A stretch of 64,000 bases of DNA from Lachnospiraceae bacterium (GTDB lineage: Bacteria; Bacillota; Clostridia; Lachnospirales; Lachnospiraceae). The DNA lies in the NCBI GenBank assembly GCA_910574195.1, contig CAJTBF010000004.1, forward strand, positions 1-64,000, given 5' to 3'. Numbering within the stretch: position 1 is the stretch's first letter; every line of letters starts with the position of its first letter. Made by a program: the position numbers and the translations under genes. The notes below the pieces were generated by a model. That model saw only the letters and a list, made by a program, of their open reading frames with translations. It ran no database searches and was not told where the DNA came from. Shown here in pieces: positions 16,737 through 26,387 of this stretch.

Positions 16737-19700
16737 TATCTCTCTCCTTTCAGCATCCTTTTCAGGTCATCTATATCGTCAAGAACCGGTTGAATATACT
16801 TCCCTGACTGCATTGCAAGTGTCCTTCCATCCATCGTCTGTGTAATATCCATATTGATCTCTATATTCTTCGTGCCAAAGACATCCAATACTGCTTCCTG
16901 AATATATTTTTTCAATCTGTCCGTCGGAGCTATCACTTCCGGTCCGCTTTCTCCGGCCCCTCCCCATCTTCCGCTATTCATCTGAAATGCAGCCGGCTTC
17001 GTCAGTATACCACCATCCTTGAACCATGATATATCCAATTTTGGCATTGCGAGCAGATCCGACAGATTAATCTCTCCAATTCCGGATTCGTATCCTACAC
17101 CTCTGTACGCCCTTGCCAGACTCCCATATCTTGCAACCGCATACCGTATTGATGCAAGTATATTAGAAAGCGGATCGTAAATGTTCGTATTATACCCCGG
17201 CATTGCATAGGCCCGAAACGTTGGATCTATTACCTGCATCAGGCCTTTAGACGGTGTCCCCATCTTCGCGTTGATATCCCAATTGTTGATTGCTCTTGGG
17301 TTGCCTCCGGACTCTGTCTGCATCTGATATAAAAGCCTGGTCAGATTCGCCTCTGAATACTGTCCTGTCATCCTTAACGCTCTCTCTGCCAAACTTCTCC
17401 ATTGTTCTACGCCGGCGCTCGGATTGTACTGTACAGTTGATTCTGTGTCAAAGATTCCTTTGATAAACTCCACCACACTATCAAACACAGCACTGACAGC
17501 CCCTTTTGTAACCGAAAGCCACGGTTCTACAATACCGGATAAGTCCGTGAATTTATCAAAGGCAATCTGCACAATCTTGCCAGGATGGGAAATATAATCC
17601 CATATGCTTCCCGTAAAACTCTTGATCGTCTCCCATGCCCCGCCGAAAAACTCACCGATCCCATTCGCAAAATGCGGCAAATTGTCAAGGAACTCCTTAG
17701 TCTGCCTTGCCGGCAGGATCTTCGTTCCCTTCTCCATCGTGAGCACAACGTCCCTGCCCTCTGCAATAAAAGGCTTTCCTCTGGGCGGTACAATGAGTTC
17801 CTTATATACCGGGCCTTTCTGGTCATTCACAATACCAACCGTATCTCTTGGCAGCCCGGCCGCGCCTCGCGCAAACTTCGGGATCTCCCACAGGTCGAAC
17901 CGTTTCTTTGAACCAACCTTTTCCAGAATCCAGTTCACTCCCTTGATAACACCGTTGATCGCAGTGCCAATAGGCTTTATAATGCCATTTGCAATACCAT
18001 TTACGATTTTTCCCAGACTATCACCCAGAGTCTTAAAACCACTCTTTATATCCTCCCACAAGCCGGAGAATATCCGGATTCCCGTCTTTTTGATCGTTTC
18101 CCAAGTCTCGCTTAAGAATTTTTTAATTGCTCCCCAGGTCTCCGATACCGTATCTTTGATCCCATTCCATATATCACCAAAAAACATGGCAATCGGCGAG
18201 AAGACCGCGGATGCCGTCGTTTTGATCCATTCCCAGGCAGAGGCAAGCGCCCCTTTAATCGTCTCCCATGCAAAGATTGCCGCCGACGAGACTCCATCCC
18301 AGACACCTGTGAAAAATTCCGCAAGCGGCCCGAATATCTCCTCTGCCATCTTACTGATCCATTCCCAGACTGCTTTTAATGCCAACCGGATCACTTCCCA
18401 TATGGTATAGATCACGGCATAGACTGCATACATAACCCCTTCAATCAACGCCCGGATGAAATTCAGCGGCACCTCTATTACACGATAGATCGCATCCCAG
18501 ATAGATTGGAAGAAACCAAGAATCCCGTCCCAGATGTCTTTCACCGTCTCCGAGATTTCTTCCCAAATTTCGGACGTTCTCAAAGCAATCGAGTTCCACA
18601 GTTCTGCAAAATAATCCTTGATGCCGTCCCAGGTCCCTGATACAGAATCACTGATCTCTTCCCAGATCCCACCAAGCCATTCAGTAAATGCCTTCCATTT
18701 CTCTGACAGCCACTCTGTAATATCGCCCCAATTTTTTACAGCAACTACAACAATCGCGATTGCTGCCGTGACACCTGCCACGATTCCCACAATCGGCAGT
18801 AATGAGATATTTAGAAAACCCAGTGCGCCGCCTATCGCCGATATAGCAGTAACAACCGGAGTAATCACCGCTACCACCACAGCGATTCCTCCCAATACTT
18901 CAATAAAATTCCGCACCGGCTCTGGAAGGCCCATAAACTTCTCAGCAAGATCAGCAATAAAGTCCAATAACGGTGTCAGTGCGTCCTGGATATCTTCTCC
19001 AATAGGCGCCAGGGAATCCTCAAGCCTCCTCATGGATGCTTCCATCTCCTGTGCCGATGTAGTTGTATTTTTATTGAGTTCGTCGGACTTTCCCGATACA
19101 TCCGTATAGGCATCACCAACAGAAGTCAATGCGGAGACAAACCTTACACCTCCATCTTCCGCCATTGTCCCAAAAGCGAGCGCGGCCTTATTCAGTTTAT
19201 CCTGTTCGCTTTCAGTATTCTGTATATCTGCCACAATAGCGTCAATCACTTGCTTCTGTGTCGCCCCACCCTGCTGCCACTGGTGGAAAACATCTTCCAC
19301 ATTCTTTCCCCATCCGACAGAACTTTCTTCCAATTCTCCAGTCTTCTCATTTATCCTGGACATGGAATCAGCGATCGTACCATCCGCAATCCTGGTTGTC
19401 ACTTCGTTAATCGCATCGTTTACTTTATCCAGATTGTAAGCTCCATTATCCAATCCATTCTGTAGCAGTTGGAAATACTCCTGTGTGGTGTATCCAGCTT
19501 CTGCAAACTTCCCGGAATACTCAGAGAGATTGTCACCCAGCTCATTTGTCTTATCAAGACCTTTTTGGGTACCCGCCACCAGATAATCCATAGCATCTAC
19601 CGCATTCAGACCAAAATACTGCATCAATGCATTGATTCCACGCAGGCTCTCCGACATATCCACGCCATAGGTATCTTCAAGAATCAGTCCATTAGAAATG

Positions 19701-20680
19701 ACCTTTTCCAGGTCTGTATCATTCAGCCCCTTAAGGTTATCTCTCACCAAAAGAACCGCATTCGCAACTGAGTCCATGGAATCTCCCAATCCACTCTCAT
19801 AGATGCTCTTGATCAGTTCTTCATTCCTCTGCGCTTCTTCTCCTGTTTCGCCCAGTCTGGCATTCACTTTGATCGCCGCTCCTTCAAGCTCCTGGAACGT
19901 CTCGACTGCCTGACTCCCCAACCCCATTACTTTTTCACCAAGGTCAGAGATGACATCCGCTGCCTCCATCAGATTTCCCGAGACTACTCCCTTCCCCAGC
20001 CCGCTTAACTCTTCTTCCGCTCCCGCAGATGCTCCTTTCAGTTCTTCAAGACCTGCCTTTACCTGAGAAAGCCCACTGTCATCAATCTTATTCAGCACAT
20101 CCCGCATCCTGCTAAGATCCGTCTCCGTGCCAAGTGCAGCTTTCCCGATTTTATTCAGTGCAACTGTCATATCATCTGAACCGGCCGTACCGTCTTTCAG
20201 GGTGTTCGTCAGACGGGTACCCAGGATATCTTGGAAATCGTCCAGACTCTTCCCCGTCGCTTCAAGAAACGTATTCAGTTGTTTAGTACCTGCTGCCAGT
20301 TTTTCCTGTTCTTCCTTCATCCGGCCCATCTGCACCTTATAAGATCGCAACGACTGTTCCGTTTCTGCCACAGTTCTCTGAAATTCCCGGTACTCTTTTT
20401 CCCCGATCTCTCCGGCCCTGAACATCTTCTCCACTTCACCCTGAGCTTGTTTCAAGGCTTTCAGCTTCTTACCGGAATTCTCAATAGAATCCGACAGGAT
20501 CTTCTGCTTCTGTGCCAACAGTTCCGTATTCTTTGGGTCGAATTTTAACAGATTATTTACCTGCTTCAATTCCCCATTCAGCCCCCTGGAAATACTCTCC
20601 GCATCCTTCAAAGCTTTATCCAGACTTGAAGCCTCCGCATCCAGACGTATTGTAATTCCCTTGATTTTCTTATTTGCCAT
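16736..20680 (-). CDS. Tail tape measure protein with lytic transglycosylase domain
   Basis: 1314 residues. The N-terminal 250 residues are coiled coil; the middle has hydrophobic segments (about 593-637) and many Trp-rich repeats (WEEISETVKDIWDGI type, about 650-900). A soluble lytic transglycosylase domain sits near 1093-1200 (MQTESGGNP, GLMQVIDPTF, SIRYAVARYG). It sets tail length and helps cross the cell wall at DNA entry. It starts 20 bases after the frameshifted chaperone gene. The Trp repeats at 18.1-18.7 kb make the DNA locally repetitive. Confidence 0.93.
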   Translation of the reverse strand: MANKKIKGITIRLDAEASSLDKALKDAESISRGLNGELKQVNNLLKFDPKNTELLAQKQKILSDSIENSGKKLKALKQAQGEVEKMFRAGEIGEKEYREFQRTVAETEQSLRSYKVQMGRMKEEQEKLAAGTKQLNTFLEATGKSLDDFQDILGTRLTNTLKDGTAGSDDMTVALNKIGKAALGTETDLSRMRDVLNKIDDSGLSQVKAGLEELKGASAGAEEELSGLGKGVVSGNLMEAADVISDLGEKVMGLGSQAVETFQELEGAAIKVNARLGETGEEAQRNEELIKSIYESGLGDSMDSVANAVLLVRDNLKGLNDTDLEKVISNGLILEDTYGVDMSESLRGINALMQYFGLNAVDAMDYLVAGTQKGLDKTNELGDNLSEYSGKFAEAGYTTQEYFQLLQNGLDNGAYNLDKVNDAINEVTTRIADGTIADSMSRINEKTGELEESSVGWGKNVEDVFHQWQQGGATQKQVIDAIVADIQNTESEQDKLNKAALAFGTMAEDGGVRFVSALTSVGDAYTDVSGKSDELNKNTTTSAQEMEASMRRLEDSLAPIGEDIQDALTPLLDFIADLAEKFMGLPEPVRNFIEVLGGIAVVVAVITPVVTAISAIGGALGFLNISLLPIVGIVAGVTAAIAIVVVAVKNWGDITEWLSEKWKAFTEWLGGIWEEISDSVSGTWDGIKDYFAELWNSIALRTSEIWEEISETVKDIWDGILGFFQSIWDAIYRVIEVPLNFIRALIEGVMYAVYAVIYTIWEVIRLALKAVWEWISKMAEEIFGPLAEFFTGVWDGVSSAAIFAWETIKGALASAWEWIKTTASAVFSPIAMFFGDIWNGIKDTVSETWGAIKKFLSETWETIKKTGIRIFSGLWEDIKSGFKTLGDSLGKIVNGIANGIIKPIGTAINGVIKGVNWILEKVGSKKRFDLWEIPKFARGAAGLPRDTVGIVNDQKGPVYKELIVPPRGKPFIAEGRDVVLTMEKGTKILPARQTKEFLDNLPHFANGIGEFFGGAWETIKSFTGSIWDYISHPGKIVQIAFDKFTDLSGIVEPWLSVTKGAVSAVFDSVVEFIKGIFDTESTVQYNPSAGVEQWRSLAERALRMTGQYSEANLTRLLYQMQTESGGNPRAINNWDINAKMGTPSKGLMQVIDPTFRAYAMPGYNTNIYDPLSNILASIRYAVARYGSLARAYRGVGYESGIGEINLSDLLAMPKLDISWFKDGGILTKPAAFQMNSGRWGGAGESGPEVIAPTDRLKKYIQEAVLDVFGTKNIEINMDITQTMDGRTLAMQSGKYIQPVLDDIDDLKRMLKGER

Positions 20681-20700
20681 ATCACACCTCGTCCCGGGCT

Positions 20701-20916
20701 TTAGAAATTATCAAAATCACTCTGGGAAGCCCTTCTTACATTTGTCTTTCTGTCTGTACCTTTTCGATGGTTGTCTATATACTCCTGCACATAATCCAGA
20801 CAATCCCCGATCGTCATATCCTCCATATCCTCCGACGTAAGCCCTGTCTGCTTACAGACAAGAAAAAAGGACTCTGCCGTGAATAATTCATCACTGGAAG
20901 AGTCCTTATCATTTAC
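20701..20916 (-). CDS. Tail assembly chaperone, frameshift-only extension (T part)
   Basis: This 71-residue frame has no start codon of its own. It begins at the GTA codon after the slippery run and reads VNDKDSSSDELFTAESFF, then SEDMEDMTIGDCLDYVQEY, to a TAA just before the tape measure gene. It is expressed only as a -1 frameshift product of the gene at 20913-21275 (120+71=191 residues). This G/GT arrangement before the tape measure is conserved in long-tailed phages. Confidence 0.82.
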   Translation of the reverse strand, partial: VNDKDSSSDELFTAESFFLVCKQTGLTSEDMEDMTIGDCLDYVQEYIDNHRKGTDRKTNVRRASQSDFDNF

Positions 20917-21275
20917 TTTTTTTTTGACTGTGACACCGAACCTGAGATTAATTCCCCCACCTTTGGTAATACCTTCATCAAATCAAACCGTTCAAACTGA
21001 TCGTACCATTCCAACGGCTCCGGGATATTCTTATCCGCGGTTTTTGCCAGCGTCCAGATGATATCATACAGCACATCCAGATCCAGGCAGCTCAGATCCT
21101 CATAAGAAATATGCTTCAGATCCATCTCTTTCCTGTCTTTTCCTTCAAACACCTTGGCAATCTTAAAAAGATCCGCAAAATAATCTCTCCTGAACTGAGC
21201 TTTGTATCTTTTGGGAAGGGCCGCCGTCGATTTCAGTCTTACGGGTTTATTATCTACATAAATCGTTTTCTCCAT
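20913..21275 (-). CDS. Tail assembly chaperone (G part) with -1 slippery site
   Basis: 120 residues from an ATG with GGAGGATGAA upstream. The C-terminus QSKKK is encoded by nine A bases followed by G and the stop TAA (20913-20925). A AAA AAG before the stop is a classic -1 heptamer. A slip gives fusion with the frame at 20701-20916. The short and long proteins are expected to coat the tape measure protein during tail assembly. Similar to phi13-type tail chaperones. Confidence 0.85.
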   Translation of the reverse strand: MEKTIYVDNKPVRLKSTAALPKRYKAQFRRDYFADLFKIAKVFEGKDRKEMDLKHISYEDLSCLDLDVLYDIIWTLAKTADKNIPEPLEWYDQFERFDLMKVLPKVGELISGSVSQSKKK

Positions 21276-21338
21276 TTCATCCTCCTGCAAATTGGGAAGC
21301 CCGTTTCCAGGCTTCCCTGCGCTTCCAAACAACTCTGA

Positions 21339-21923
21339 TTACGCAGCCGGTACTTCTGAATCCTTCTCATACACAGCCGCATACCATCCGTTATAGATCT
21401 CATCCTTAACCCCGGCAGTAGTCTTCACCTTCACCAGATTATTATCCGGCCTTGGGCCTGCGATCACCGTAAGTTCTGTTGTATTCACCTCCCCGCCGTC
21501 CTTCGTCTTGCTGGCTTCCGATGGCCGGTTCGCAGAACAATAATACATGACATGCCGGATCGCCTTCTTATCCCCCTGAAATTCAAACAATAACGCAAAC
21601 CGTTTCGTCTGCGCATCCGCGTCCTCGACCAGCACACCGCCTTCCGTCAGTTCCTCGCCCAATACTTCCTGTCGGAACTTCTCCGGCACTCTGGCCAGTG
21701 TCAGCGTCCCCTCATACCCCTGGTTATTCGGATTCGTATAATAATCAATATCATCTGCCTTAAACCGGATCAGATCACCACTCGCGTTCATTGTCAGCGT
21801 TACTGCCCCCGGCAGCCTCTCCGGCTTCCCAAACGTTACCGCATTCGTCACCTCATCTACATTCACAATCGAATAATGGGCGTTCCGCAACCCATATTCC
21901 ACCTTATTTTCCGTCTTTTCCAT
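21339..21923 (-). CDS. Major tail tube protein (phi13 family)
   Basis: 194 residues, beta-rich, with the typical start VEYGLRNAHYSIVN and a GAVTLTMNASGD stretch; TIGR01603-like phage major tail protein. It polymerises into the tail tube. It is followed by the chaperone and tape measure genes in the standard order. The start follows GGAGGTATTTG. Confidence 0.88.
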   Translation of the reverse strand: MEKTENKVEYGLRNAHYSIVNVDEVTNAVTFGKPERLPGAVTLTMNASGDLIRFKADDIDYYTNPNNQGYEGTLTLARVPEKFRQEVLGEELTEGGVLVEDADAQTKRFALLFEFQGDKKAIRHVMYYCSANRPSEASKTKDGGEVNTTELTVIAGPRPDNNLVKVKTTAGVKDEIYNGWYAAVYEKDSEVPAA

Positions 21924-21938
21924 AAGTACAAATACCTC

Positions 21939-22256
21939 CTAAATATTGAATTCATATGCCTTTAGATACATATCTTCTGATTTCAGGAACTCCCCATAAG
22001 ATTCGTAAGGGAGGTTCTTTTTTTTCAGCAGTTCTTTCACACGTTGTTCCAATTCCAGATCTCTTCTATGGCTGTATACTTCCACTGTCACCGCATAACC
22101 TTCTGCATAGACCGTATCATCCGCCAGAAAGTTATTATCTTCATCCGCATAGTACAGAATATATGGAAGTTCCGGCACCTGCCCTATCGCCCATTGAAAA
22201 TATGCGACCGGCAAACCCAGCTCCTTTAGCAGCTCCCTTAATTCCGGCAGTGTCAT
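21939..22256 (-). CDS. Tail terminator-like / minor capsid connector protein
   Basis: 105 residues. By position (after HK97 gp10-like, before the tail tube) it is the tail completion or terminator protein; the sequence (LPYILYYADEDNNFLADDTVY, YAVTVEVYSHRRDLELEQRV) fits that family. The ATG at 22256 overlaps the upstream stop in an ATGA junction and has AGGAGA 8 bases before it. Confidence 0.8.
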   Translation of the reverse strand: MTLPELRELLKELGLPVAYFQWAIGQVPELPYILYYADEDNNFLADDTVYAEGYAVTVEVYSHRRDLELEQRVKELLKKKNLPYESYGEFLKSEDMYLKAYEFNI

Positions 22257-22633
22257 CTCCCAAGTCTCCTCTCCACCTCGGCTATATATTCCGCTACACA
22301 TTCCTGTTCTACCTTCTCAATATGCGGATACGCGGGCGATTTTCCAACCTTTCTCCCACCACGTCTCAGGGCGTGCCCCTTCTCCAGTAAATGCGTCAGA
22401 CGATAGGTATCGCCCTTCTGATGAATGACAATTCCTCTCCTGTCTGCCGTCCTGCCCCAGTTCTTCCGGTATTCCCCTGTCCGTTTCGGACTTTCAGCCT
22501 GCAACCTTTCTACCGCCTTACCAGATATAGTGTCAGCAATATCAAAAACCGTTTCCTTCACTTCATCTGTATACTCTTTCAATTGTCTATGGATCTCTGC
22601 TGCCAGCCGCTCCGGTTCTATCCACTGCCCCAT
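22253..22633 (-). CDS. HK97 gp10-like tail completion protein
   Basis: 126 residues. TGEYRKNWGRTADRRGIVIH followed by RLTHLLEKGHALRRGGRKVG is the signature of HK97 gp10 family proteins at the head-tail joint. The start at 22633 follows GAAAGGAA. It overlaps the previous connector gene by 47 bases and the next gene by 4. Confidence 0.87.
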   Translation of the reverse strand: MGQWIEPERLAAEIHRQLKEYTDEVKETVFDIADTISGKAVERLQAESPKRTGEYRKNWGRTADRRGIVIHQKGDTYRLTHLLEKGHALRRGGRKVGKSPAYPHIEKVEQECVAEYIAEVERRLGR

Positions 22634-22961
22634 CTTCGCATTCCTTTCTGTTTCCAAGTAATTCTGAACACGTTAGTTCCAGTTCTTCCATACTGACCTC
22701 ATAAGTTTTCACGACTCGCAGTCGCTTCCCCTGAAATACGACCTCATTTTCCCCACTGTACTCATAAGGATGGATAATCAGGATCTCAGATACCCGGATA
22801 TCATTCTGTCCCGCCAGATAAAACTCCTGCCTGGATACGGGACATCGGATACAGCATACTACCGTTTCCGTCTGCACCAGCATCTGCTGCCCCAGCTCAT
22901 CCTCCTGAAACCTGCCCGCTCCCAGAAGCGTCACCTCTTCATCCCAGGTCATCTGTTTCAT
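22587..22961 (-). CDS. Head closure / head-tail adaptor protein
   Basis: 124 residues, beta-rich (CPVSRQEFYLAGQNDIRVSE, ELVFQGKRLRVVKTYEV-like), the usual second connector after gp6-like proteins in HK97-type phages. Its end overlaps gp10 in another frame. No catalytic motif. It would seal the portal after packaging. Confidence 0.75.
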   Translation of the reverse strand: MKQMTWDEEVTLLGAGRFQEDELGQQMLVQTETVVCCIRCPVSRQEFYLAGQNDIRVSEILIIHPYEYSGENEVVFQGKRLRVVKTYEVSMEELELTCSELLGNRKECEDGAVDRTGAAGSRDP

Positions 22962-23229
22962 TCACTCTCCCCGCTTTCTGTATGATCAGATTCTTAAGTC
23001 TGAACTGAATACTCCGCGGAGGCACGCCGTCTTCCGGGTGACTGTACTTCCACGTTGCCCAGTCCAGAACAAACAGGATATGATCCGGCTTGCTTGCATC
23101 CAGAACAATCTTATGTGTGTTCTGGCATTCCGCTGTAATTCCACTGATTATCGCCTTTAGAACGACATCCCTGCTCTGTGCAGAGATGCCAAGCCTTGAT
23201 TTTAATAATGGAAATACCTCTTCTTCCAT
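22939..23229 (-). CDS. Head-tail connector (gp6-like)
   Basis: 96 residues, helical, with DHILFVLDWATWKYSHPEDG and GVPPRSIQFRLKNLII, as in phage head-tail connector proteins after the capsid gene. I chose the ATG at 23229 (MEEEVFPLLKSRLGI) with AAAGG upstream; twelve basic residues upstream are probably untranslated. Confidence 0.8.
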   Translation of the reverse strand: MEEEVFPLLKSRLGISAQSRDVVLKAIISGITAECQNTHKIVLDASKPDHILFVLDWATWKYSHPEDGVPPRSIQFRLKNLIIQKAGRVNETDDLG

Positions 23230-23233
23230 ACCA

Positions 23234-23410
23234 TCAACCTTTCTTCTCTTCCGTAACCTTCTCAATCAGCGGCCTGCCTATCTTATTCGCATCCGTGGAA
23301 AGCTCCTTGATACGCGCCGGTGACTTCTTTCCTCCATATTCATCCCCGACATTGTAGATGTGGTCATTATCCTGCAAGTCACGGAATTTATAAATCACTC
23401 TGTACTTCAT
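23234..23410 (-). CDS. Small phage protein between capsid and connector genes
   Basis: 58 residues beginning MKYRVIYKFRDLQDNDHIYN and ending in a Lys/Glu-rich tail. A GGAGGG ribosome site lies 9-10 bases upstream of the ATG at 23410. Short proteins with a similar KYRV..F.DLQD..H.Y..GD look occur at this position in clostridial phages; a Rho-N-like or accessory capsid role is possible but unproven. Confidence 0.75.
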   Translation of the reverse strand: MKYRVIYKFRDLQDNDHIYNVGDEYGGKKSPARIKELSTDANKIGRPLIEKVTEEKKG

Positions 23411-23413
23411 ATC

Positions 23414-24601
23414 TTACGCCCCCTCCACATGTTCGTTCTGGTAAGTAATATAGTATCCCGAATCGGTATCCGTCGTTTTGACGTCATAACGGACAATTCC
23501 GGCCAGCAACTTTCCATAGATCTGATTATCTACCCATTCGATACTGGTACGTTTACGGTCAAAAAATGTCACAAAAGATTTTGCATCTCCTACAAATCCA
23601 ACCAAGTCTCCTTTTGCCGTTCCGATCATATCATCATCCAGGATCACAACCTCGCGCCCCAGAATCATCTTTCCGCTTGACACAGTAATAGACTCCTGCA
23701 TCAGGTAACGCCCGTTCTTATCTTTCAGCTTATCCAATTCTGCATACAGGGAAGAAGAAACGATAAATTTTACGGAATAAACCTTTTTAATATCCTTATT
23801 CACAAGGTCTTTCATACCATCAATTCCCACTACAGTCTTTTTCTGTGCGGTCTTCAGTTTTGCGGCAATGTCCGCATTGGACGTATTCCGAGACTGGGAG
23901 CTGATTTCATCCCGGATCAGGTCCGTCACATCATAATCTGCATCGTCAATCATCTCCTGGGAGATCGGTATATAACCTCTGCGCGTCTCAATCTTATAAT
24001 CAATCTCTGTAATGTTCGGATTGGCAAGCTTTGGGTTGGCCACAAGCTCCGCGACAGTATTCATCTTGCCGTCCGACTTCGATATAACCGGGTATTTCCC
24101 GCTTGCACTGCTTACAGGCACCACTTTTACATATTTTCTAAGGTCAACCTCTTCTTCCGGCTTTTTCTGTGGCGCCAGCAGTTCCTCCGGAATCAGCGCG
24201 CCGCCTTCCACTGACGTGAAACCATCCCTTAACTGCCCTTTTGACCTTACAAACTCATTGATCCCCTCTCTGATCTCAGTGAGCTCCTCCCCTTCCCTGT
24301 TCTTCATACCCGTACTCCTCCTCTGGGGCTCTTTTTCATGCAGCTTCCTTAACTCTTCTTTCAGTCCTGTAAGTTCATCCTCGACTTTACTGCGCGCCGC
24401 TTCGTGCGCTTCCCTCTCTTTGGTGAACTTTTCCACCTCTTCCTCTACCGCTTTCCGTTCCTCATCGGTCTTTGCCTCCCCGATGGAAGCCTCCAGCTCC
24501 TTCTCACGCACATCAAGCTCCCCGTCTTTCGCCCTCAGCTCATTTAGTCTCTTTTCTGCTGCCTCAATATTTTTCGACAGCATGATCTGTCTTAATGCCA
24601 T
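23414..24601 (-). CDS. Major capsid protein, HK97 fold
   Basis: 395 residues. The first 110 residues are coiled coil (RLNELRAKDGELDVREKELE), the delta/scaffold domain removed by the protease. The mature part shows GGALIPEEL, RKYVKVVPVSSASGKYPV and SQEMIDDADYDVTDLIRDE, typical of the HK97 family. It shares one base with the protease stop. Forms the icosahedral shell. Confidence 0.93.
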   Translation of the reverse strand: MALRQIMLSKNIEAAEKRLNELRAKDGELDVREKELEASIGEAKTDEERKAVEEEVEKFTKEREAHEAARSKVEDELTGLKEELRKLHEKEPQRRSTGMKNREGEELTEIREGINEFVRSKGQLRDGFTSVEGGALIPEELLAPQKKPEEEVDLRKYVKVVPVSSASGKYPVISKSDGKMNTVAELVANPKLANPNITEIDYKIETRRGYIPISQEMIDDADYDVTDLIRDEISSQSRNTSNADIAAKLKTAQKKTVVGIDGMKDLVNKDIKKVYSVKFIVSSSLYAELDKLKDKNGRYLMQESITVSSGKMILGREVVILDDDMIGTAKGDLVGFVGDAKSFVTFFDRKRTSIEWVDNQIYGKLLAGIVRYDVKTTDTDSGYYITYQNEHVEGA

Positions 24602-25194
24602 TATTTTTCTCCTCCTTTTAATCTGCTTGTTATATCATGTCTCCACTGCTGCGCCTGCCTCTCCCGGTGCTGCTCTACTTCCCGGTGCCGTGCCTGTACG
24701 CCCGTTTCCTCGTAGGCCGGGAAGGTACATACCGACACCTCATGAAGATCCACCTTCCTGATGGTCCACTTGACTGTCCCGTCATCCCGCCATTCTGTCT
24801 CCTCATCCAGGATATTAAATCCGAACGAACATTGGTCTACATCTCCCCGCCTGACACGTTCGTACAGATTCAGTGCATCCGTGTCCTTCTCATTGATGCT
24901 GATTTCTCCCCACAGTCCACGAGAATCTTTTGACAGCTTCAATGTCCCAGACTTGTTCCTTCCAAGCACAAGCGTCGCGTCGTGATTCGTTAAGGCGCGG
25001 ATATCGTTGCTTAATGTATTGTCAAACGCTTCTTCGCTGATTGACTCATACGCACCCGGCCACAGTTCTGTCTCGGAGTTGAACACCACAAAATATCCGG
25101 CGATCACCTTCTGGCCGTCCTGCTCTTCCCTTGTCTTGTATTTAGTCAGCCGTGTCCTCTTCTGGCTCTCCTTCTCCCTTCTCTCCATCATCAT
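24601..25194 (-). CDS. HK97-family prohead maturation protease
   Basis: 197 residues. IAGYFVVFNSETELWPGAYESI is the conserved beginning, TNHDATLVLGR holds the catalytic His, and DQCSFGF the catalytic Ser. It cleaves the scaffold domain of the capsid protein. Start codons ATG at 25194, 25191 or 25188 follow AAAGGCGGTG. It overlaps the portal gene by about 50 bases in another frame. Confidence 0.92.
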   Translation of the reverse strand: MMMERREKESQKRTRLTKYKTREEQDGQKVIAGYFVVFNSETELWPGAYESISEEAFDNTLSNDIRALTNHDATLVLGRNKSGTLKLSKDSRGLWGEISINEKDTDALNLYERVRRGDVDQCSFGFNILDEETEWRDDGTVKWTIRKVDLHEVSVCTFPAYEETGVQARHREVEQHRERQAQQWRHDITSRLKGGEK

Positions 25195-26383
25195 CACCGC
25201 CTTTCAGTTTCTTTTGTTTGCTTAAGTCTTCCTGATGCAGATAATTCTCCAACACCAGAAGCTCCTCCATCTCATCGTCTGGATCCATTCCTACCCAGTC
25301 TCTTAATTCATTCCGCCGCATGGCGTTACGGTCGATCATATCTGTCCCCGCTTTCACCATGTCCGTCAGGTTATATGCGTACAGGCTCCGGGGATTCAGT
25401 TTGAAATACCAGTCCGGTGAATAGAGTAAGTCTCTGGTCAGCGTCTGGGATATAATCTGCGCGATCCCCATAATTCTTGTATCAACAAAGTTGTTATATT
25501 CATCCTTGTTGAAGTTTCCCACCCCCAAGAAGAAGGACGGGATCCCTATGAGCCCTGCCACCGTCTTCTTGTCAATCTCTACAGACGGGTTGATTGCTAT
25601 GTCCTGAAGGGATAACGGCTTTACCGACTGCACCTCTATTAATTCAGCCGGTATGATCCAGGGTTCTCCCGGCTTCGCTTCGCCCAGGTATTTCTTCTTG
25701 ATCTGTTCTCTCCCGGCTTCGCTTGCTATTTCCTCATTGAGGGCGTCTACTTTTATGACCACATTGGGCATATACTGCCCTGTCATGAAGCTTCTCTTCG
25801 TCTTATTCGCCTGTTTCAGGTTCTGGATCAGGTCTTTTAACACAATCCTGTATCCCGTTCCTTTCCATGGGTATATCGGTGATGGATTAATCGCGAAGTG
25901 CATGATCTCATCCGGCATATACACCCTTCCACCGTAATTAACCGAATACTCGTATCCTGCATCACCATAATTGTATCCAATATTCTGCATATCCAAGGGC
26001 CTCAACTCATCAATCAGCCCATTCTGCATTATGGGATATACAATGGAATTGCCATCTCCATGCAATAAAAGGTCGCTGACAATCTTATAGATCCACGCTT
26101 TTCTTGTCATATACCTGCATGGATTCACATCTATCTTCCTTGACAGCTCATTTTTGATCCGTTTGTCGCCTTTCTCCGTGTTTTCCATCAGGTGTATCGT
26201 CATATTGCTCACCAGATCGGCAATCTTGTCTACTGCGATCCTCACTTCCGGGTTCTCCGACATCCTAACATAGCCGGAAGGAAGGATAAAATCCGCGAAT
26301 GTGGCCCCTTTATATACAAAAACTCCTTTTTCTGTCTTTGGATCCGATCGGATCTGTCTGTTCTTCCTTGTTTTTTTTGACAT
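25142..26383 (-). CDS. Phage portal protein, HK97 family
   Basis: 413 residues. VRIAVDKIADLVSNMTIHLM, GDGNSIVYPI and IGIPSFFLGVGNFNKDEYNNF are portal signatures. The C-terminal tail is acidic (GGDDDGEKGEGEPEED). It forms the dodecameric ring through which DNA is packaged and where the connectors join. It starts 4 bases after the terminase stop with GGGAG upstream. Confidence 0.94.
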   Translation of the reverse strand: MSKKTRKNRQIRSDPKTEKGVFVYKGATFADFILPSGYVRMSENPEVRIAVDKIADLVSNMTIHLMENTEKGDKRIKNELSRKIDVNPCRYMTRKAWIYKIVSDLLLHGDGNSIVYPIMQNGLIDELRPLDMQNIGYNYGDAGYEYSVNYGGRVYMPDEIMHFAINPSPIYPWKGTGYRIVLKDLIQNLKQANKTKRSFMTGQYMPNVVIKVDALNEEIASEAGREQIKKKYLGEAKPGEPWIIPAELIEVQSVKPLSLQDIAINPSVEIDKKTVAGLIGIPSFFLGVGNFNKDEYNNFVDTRIMGIAQIISQTLTRDLLYSPDWYFKLNPRSLYAYNLTDMVKAGTDMIDRNAMRRNELRDWVGMDPDDEMEELLVLENYLHQEDLSKQKKLKGGDDDGEKGEGEPEEDTAD

Positions 26384-26387
26384 TTTT

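Noticed and set aside
17604-18410. 268-codon plus-strand frame inside the tape measure gene
   Set aside because: Antisense shadow of the repetitive coding strand; no start signals.
18100-18720. Regular repeats resembling an array (about 50-130 base periodicity)
   Set aside because: They are Trp-rich coding repeats of the tape measure protein, not CRISPR; no constant repeat with unique spacers is seen anywhere in the window.
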